Shown in pieces: positions 38,132 through 38,282 of a stretch of DNA of 38,282 nt (position 1 is the first letter of the stretch; every line of letters starts with the position of its first letter). This stretch comes from a virus, in IMG/VR virus record IMGVR_UViG_3300028666_000067, positions 1 through 38,282 of that record; one strand, 5' to 3'. The notes under the pieces were generated by a model. The model was not told the origin of the DNA, did no database searches, and was given only the letters and a program-made list of their open reading frames with translations. Both the position numbers and the translations under genes were made by a program.

Positions 38132-38282
38132 ATGTCGTATCCTCCGTATAGCGGCACTACCAGCAAGCAGTTCAATGATGCGCCAATCAAGGCTTCCAAC
38201 AACGGTGCCAACCAGTTGGCTTACCAGAAGTCGTTGATCTACTCAACGCCTGGTCTCGTCACCAATGTGACTGGCGTCGTGT
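38132..38282 (+). CDS. hypothetical protein, N-terminal part, cut by the window end
   Basis: ATG 38132 follows GGTGAG and the frame is open to the last base. Starts MSYPPYSGTTSKQFND, then a Gln/Asn/Ser-rich region (NNGANQLAYQKSLIYS). Likely a virion-region protein; too little to classify. Confidence 0.55.
   Translation, partial: MSYPPYSGTTSKQFNDAPIKASNNGANQLAYQKSLIYSTPGLVTNVTGVV

Overview
The window reads as a 38 kb piece of a large tailed dsDNA bacteriophage (Caudoviricetes-type) genome. All supported genes lie on the + strand, are packed with ATGA, TGATG or TAATG stop/start overlaps, and are preceded by strong GGAGG-type ribosome binding sites. The window holds an early/replication half and the start of a packaging and morphogenesis half (large terminase at 32706-34793). 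No integrase, tRNA, CRISPR array or insertion sequence was seen. The host cannot be named from the sequence. GC looks mid-40s by eye, with a more AT-rich stretch at about 23.9-24.6 kb. No portal, capsid or tail gene is recognisable inside the window, so the whole genome must be considerably longer.

Layout. (1) 25-8988: an AAA+ ATPase with an acidic linker, many small unrecognised proteins, a DHH phosphoesterase, a pyrimidine-dimer-glycosylase-like protein, a DnaJ-type zinc-motif protein, a PC4/YdbC-like ssDNA-binding protein and a sigma-70-like factor. (2) 9154-10119: a Lys/Asp/Glu repeat protein with a basic C-terminal domain, closed by a textbook intrinsic terminator (10138-10167). (3) 10226-15744: a nucleotide and base-modification block. 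It holds a thymidylate-synthase-fold enzyme with the Asn-to-Asp change typical of dCMP hydroxymethylases, a peptidase-U32-like Fe-S TIM-barrel protein, dCMP deaminase, a GT-B glycosyltransferase, a dNMP-kinase-like protein and a family-4-like uracil-DNA glycosylase. (4) 15741-23212: replication and recombination: bacterial-type DnaE polymerase with an apparently intact PHP domain, a UvsY-like protein, a gp32-like zinc SSB with a very long acidic/Lys tail, RecA, and a SpoVG-like protein. (5) 23212-30724: small genes, SbcD/SbcC (gp47/gp46-like) and a RecU-like Holliday junction resolvase among several small CxxC zinc proteins. (6) 30921-end: a new transcription unit with a candidate promoter, unrecognised morphogenesis-region genes, and the terminase.

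How it may work together: the phage appears to carry its own bacterial-style replication and recombination core (DnaE, SSB, RecA, SbcCD, RecU). Upstream of the polymerase it carries a block that could make 5-hydroxymethyl-dCMP, phosphorylate it, and decorate it with sugar in DNA. The U32-like protein in the middle of this block is the most novel element: characterised relatives are prephenate-linked, oxygen-independent hydroxylases, so it may take part in an undescribed base or nucleotide modification. This is inference from motifs and gene order. Other points to check are an internal translation start in the Lys/Asp/Glu repeat gene, the same SKSDDED-type tract in three proteins, a repeated ACTCACTCAwGGAG translation-start module, a shared CCGGATA promoter-like motif, and a hairpin-rich 235-base non-coding region after the SSB gene.
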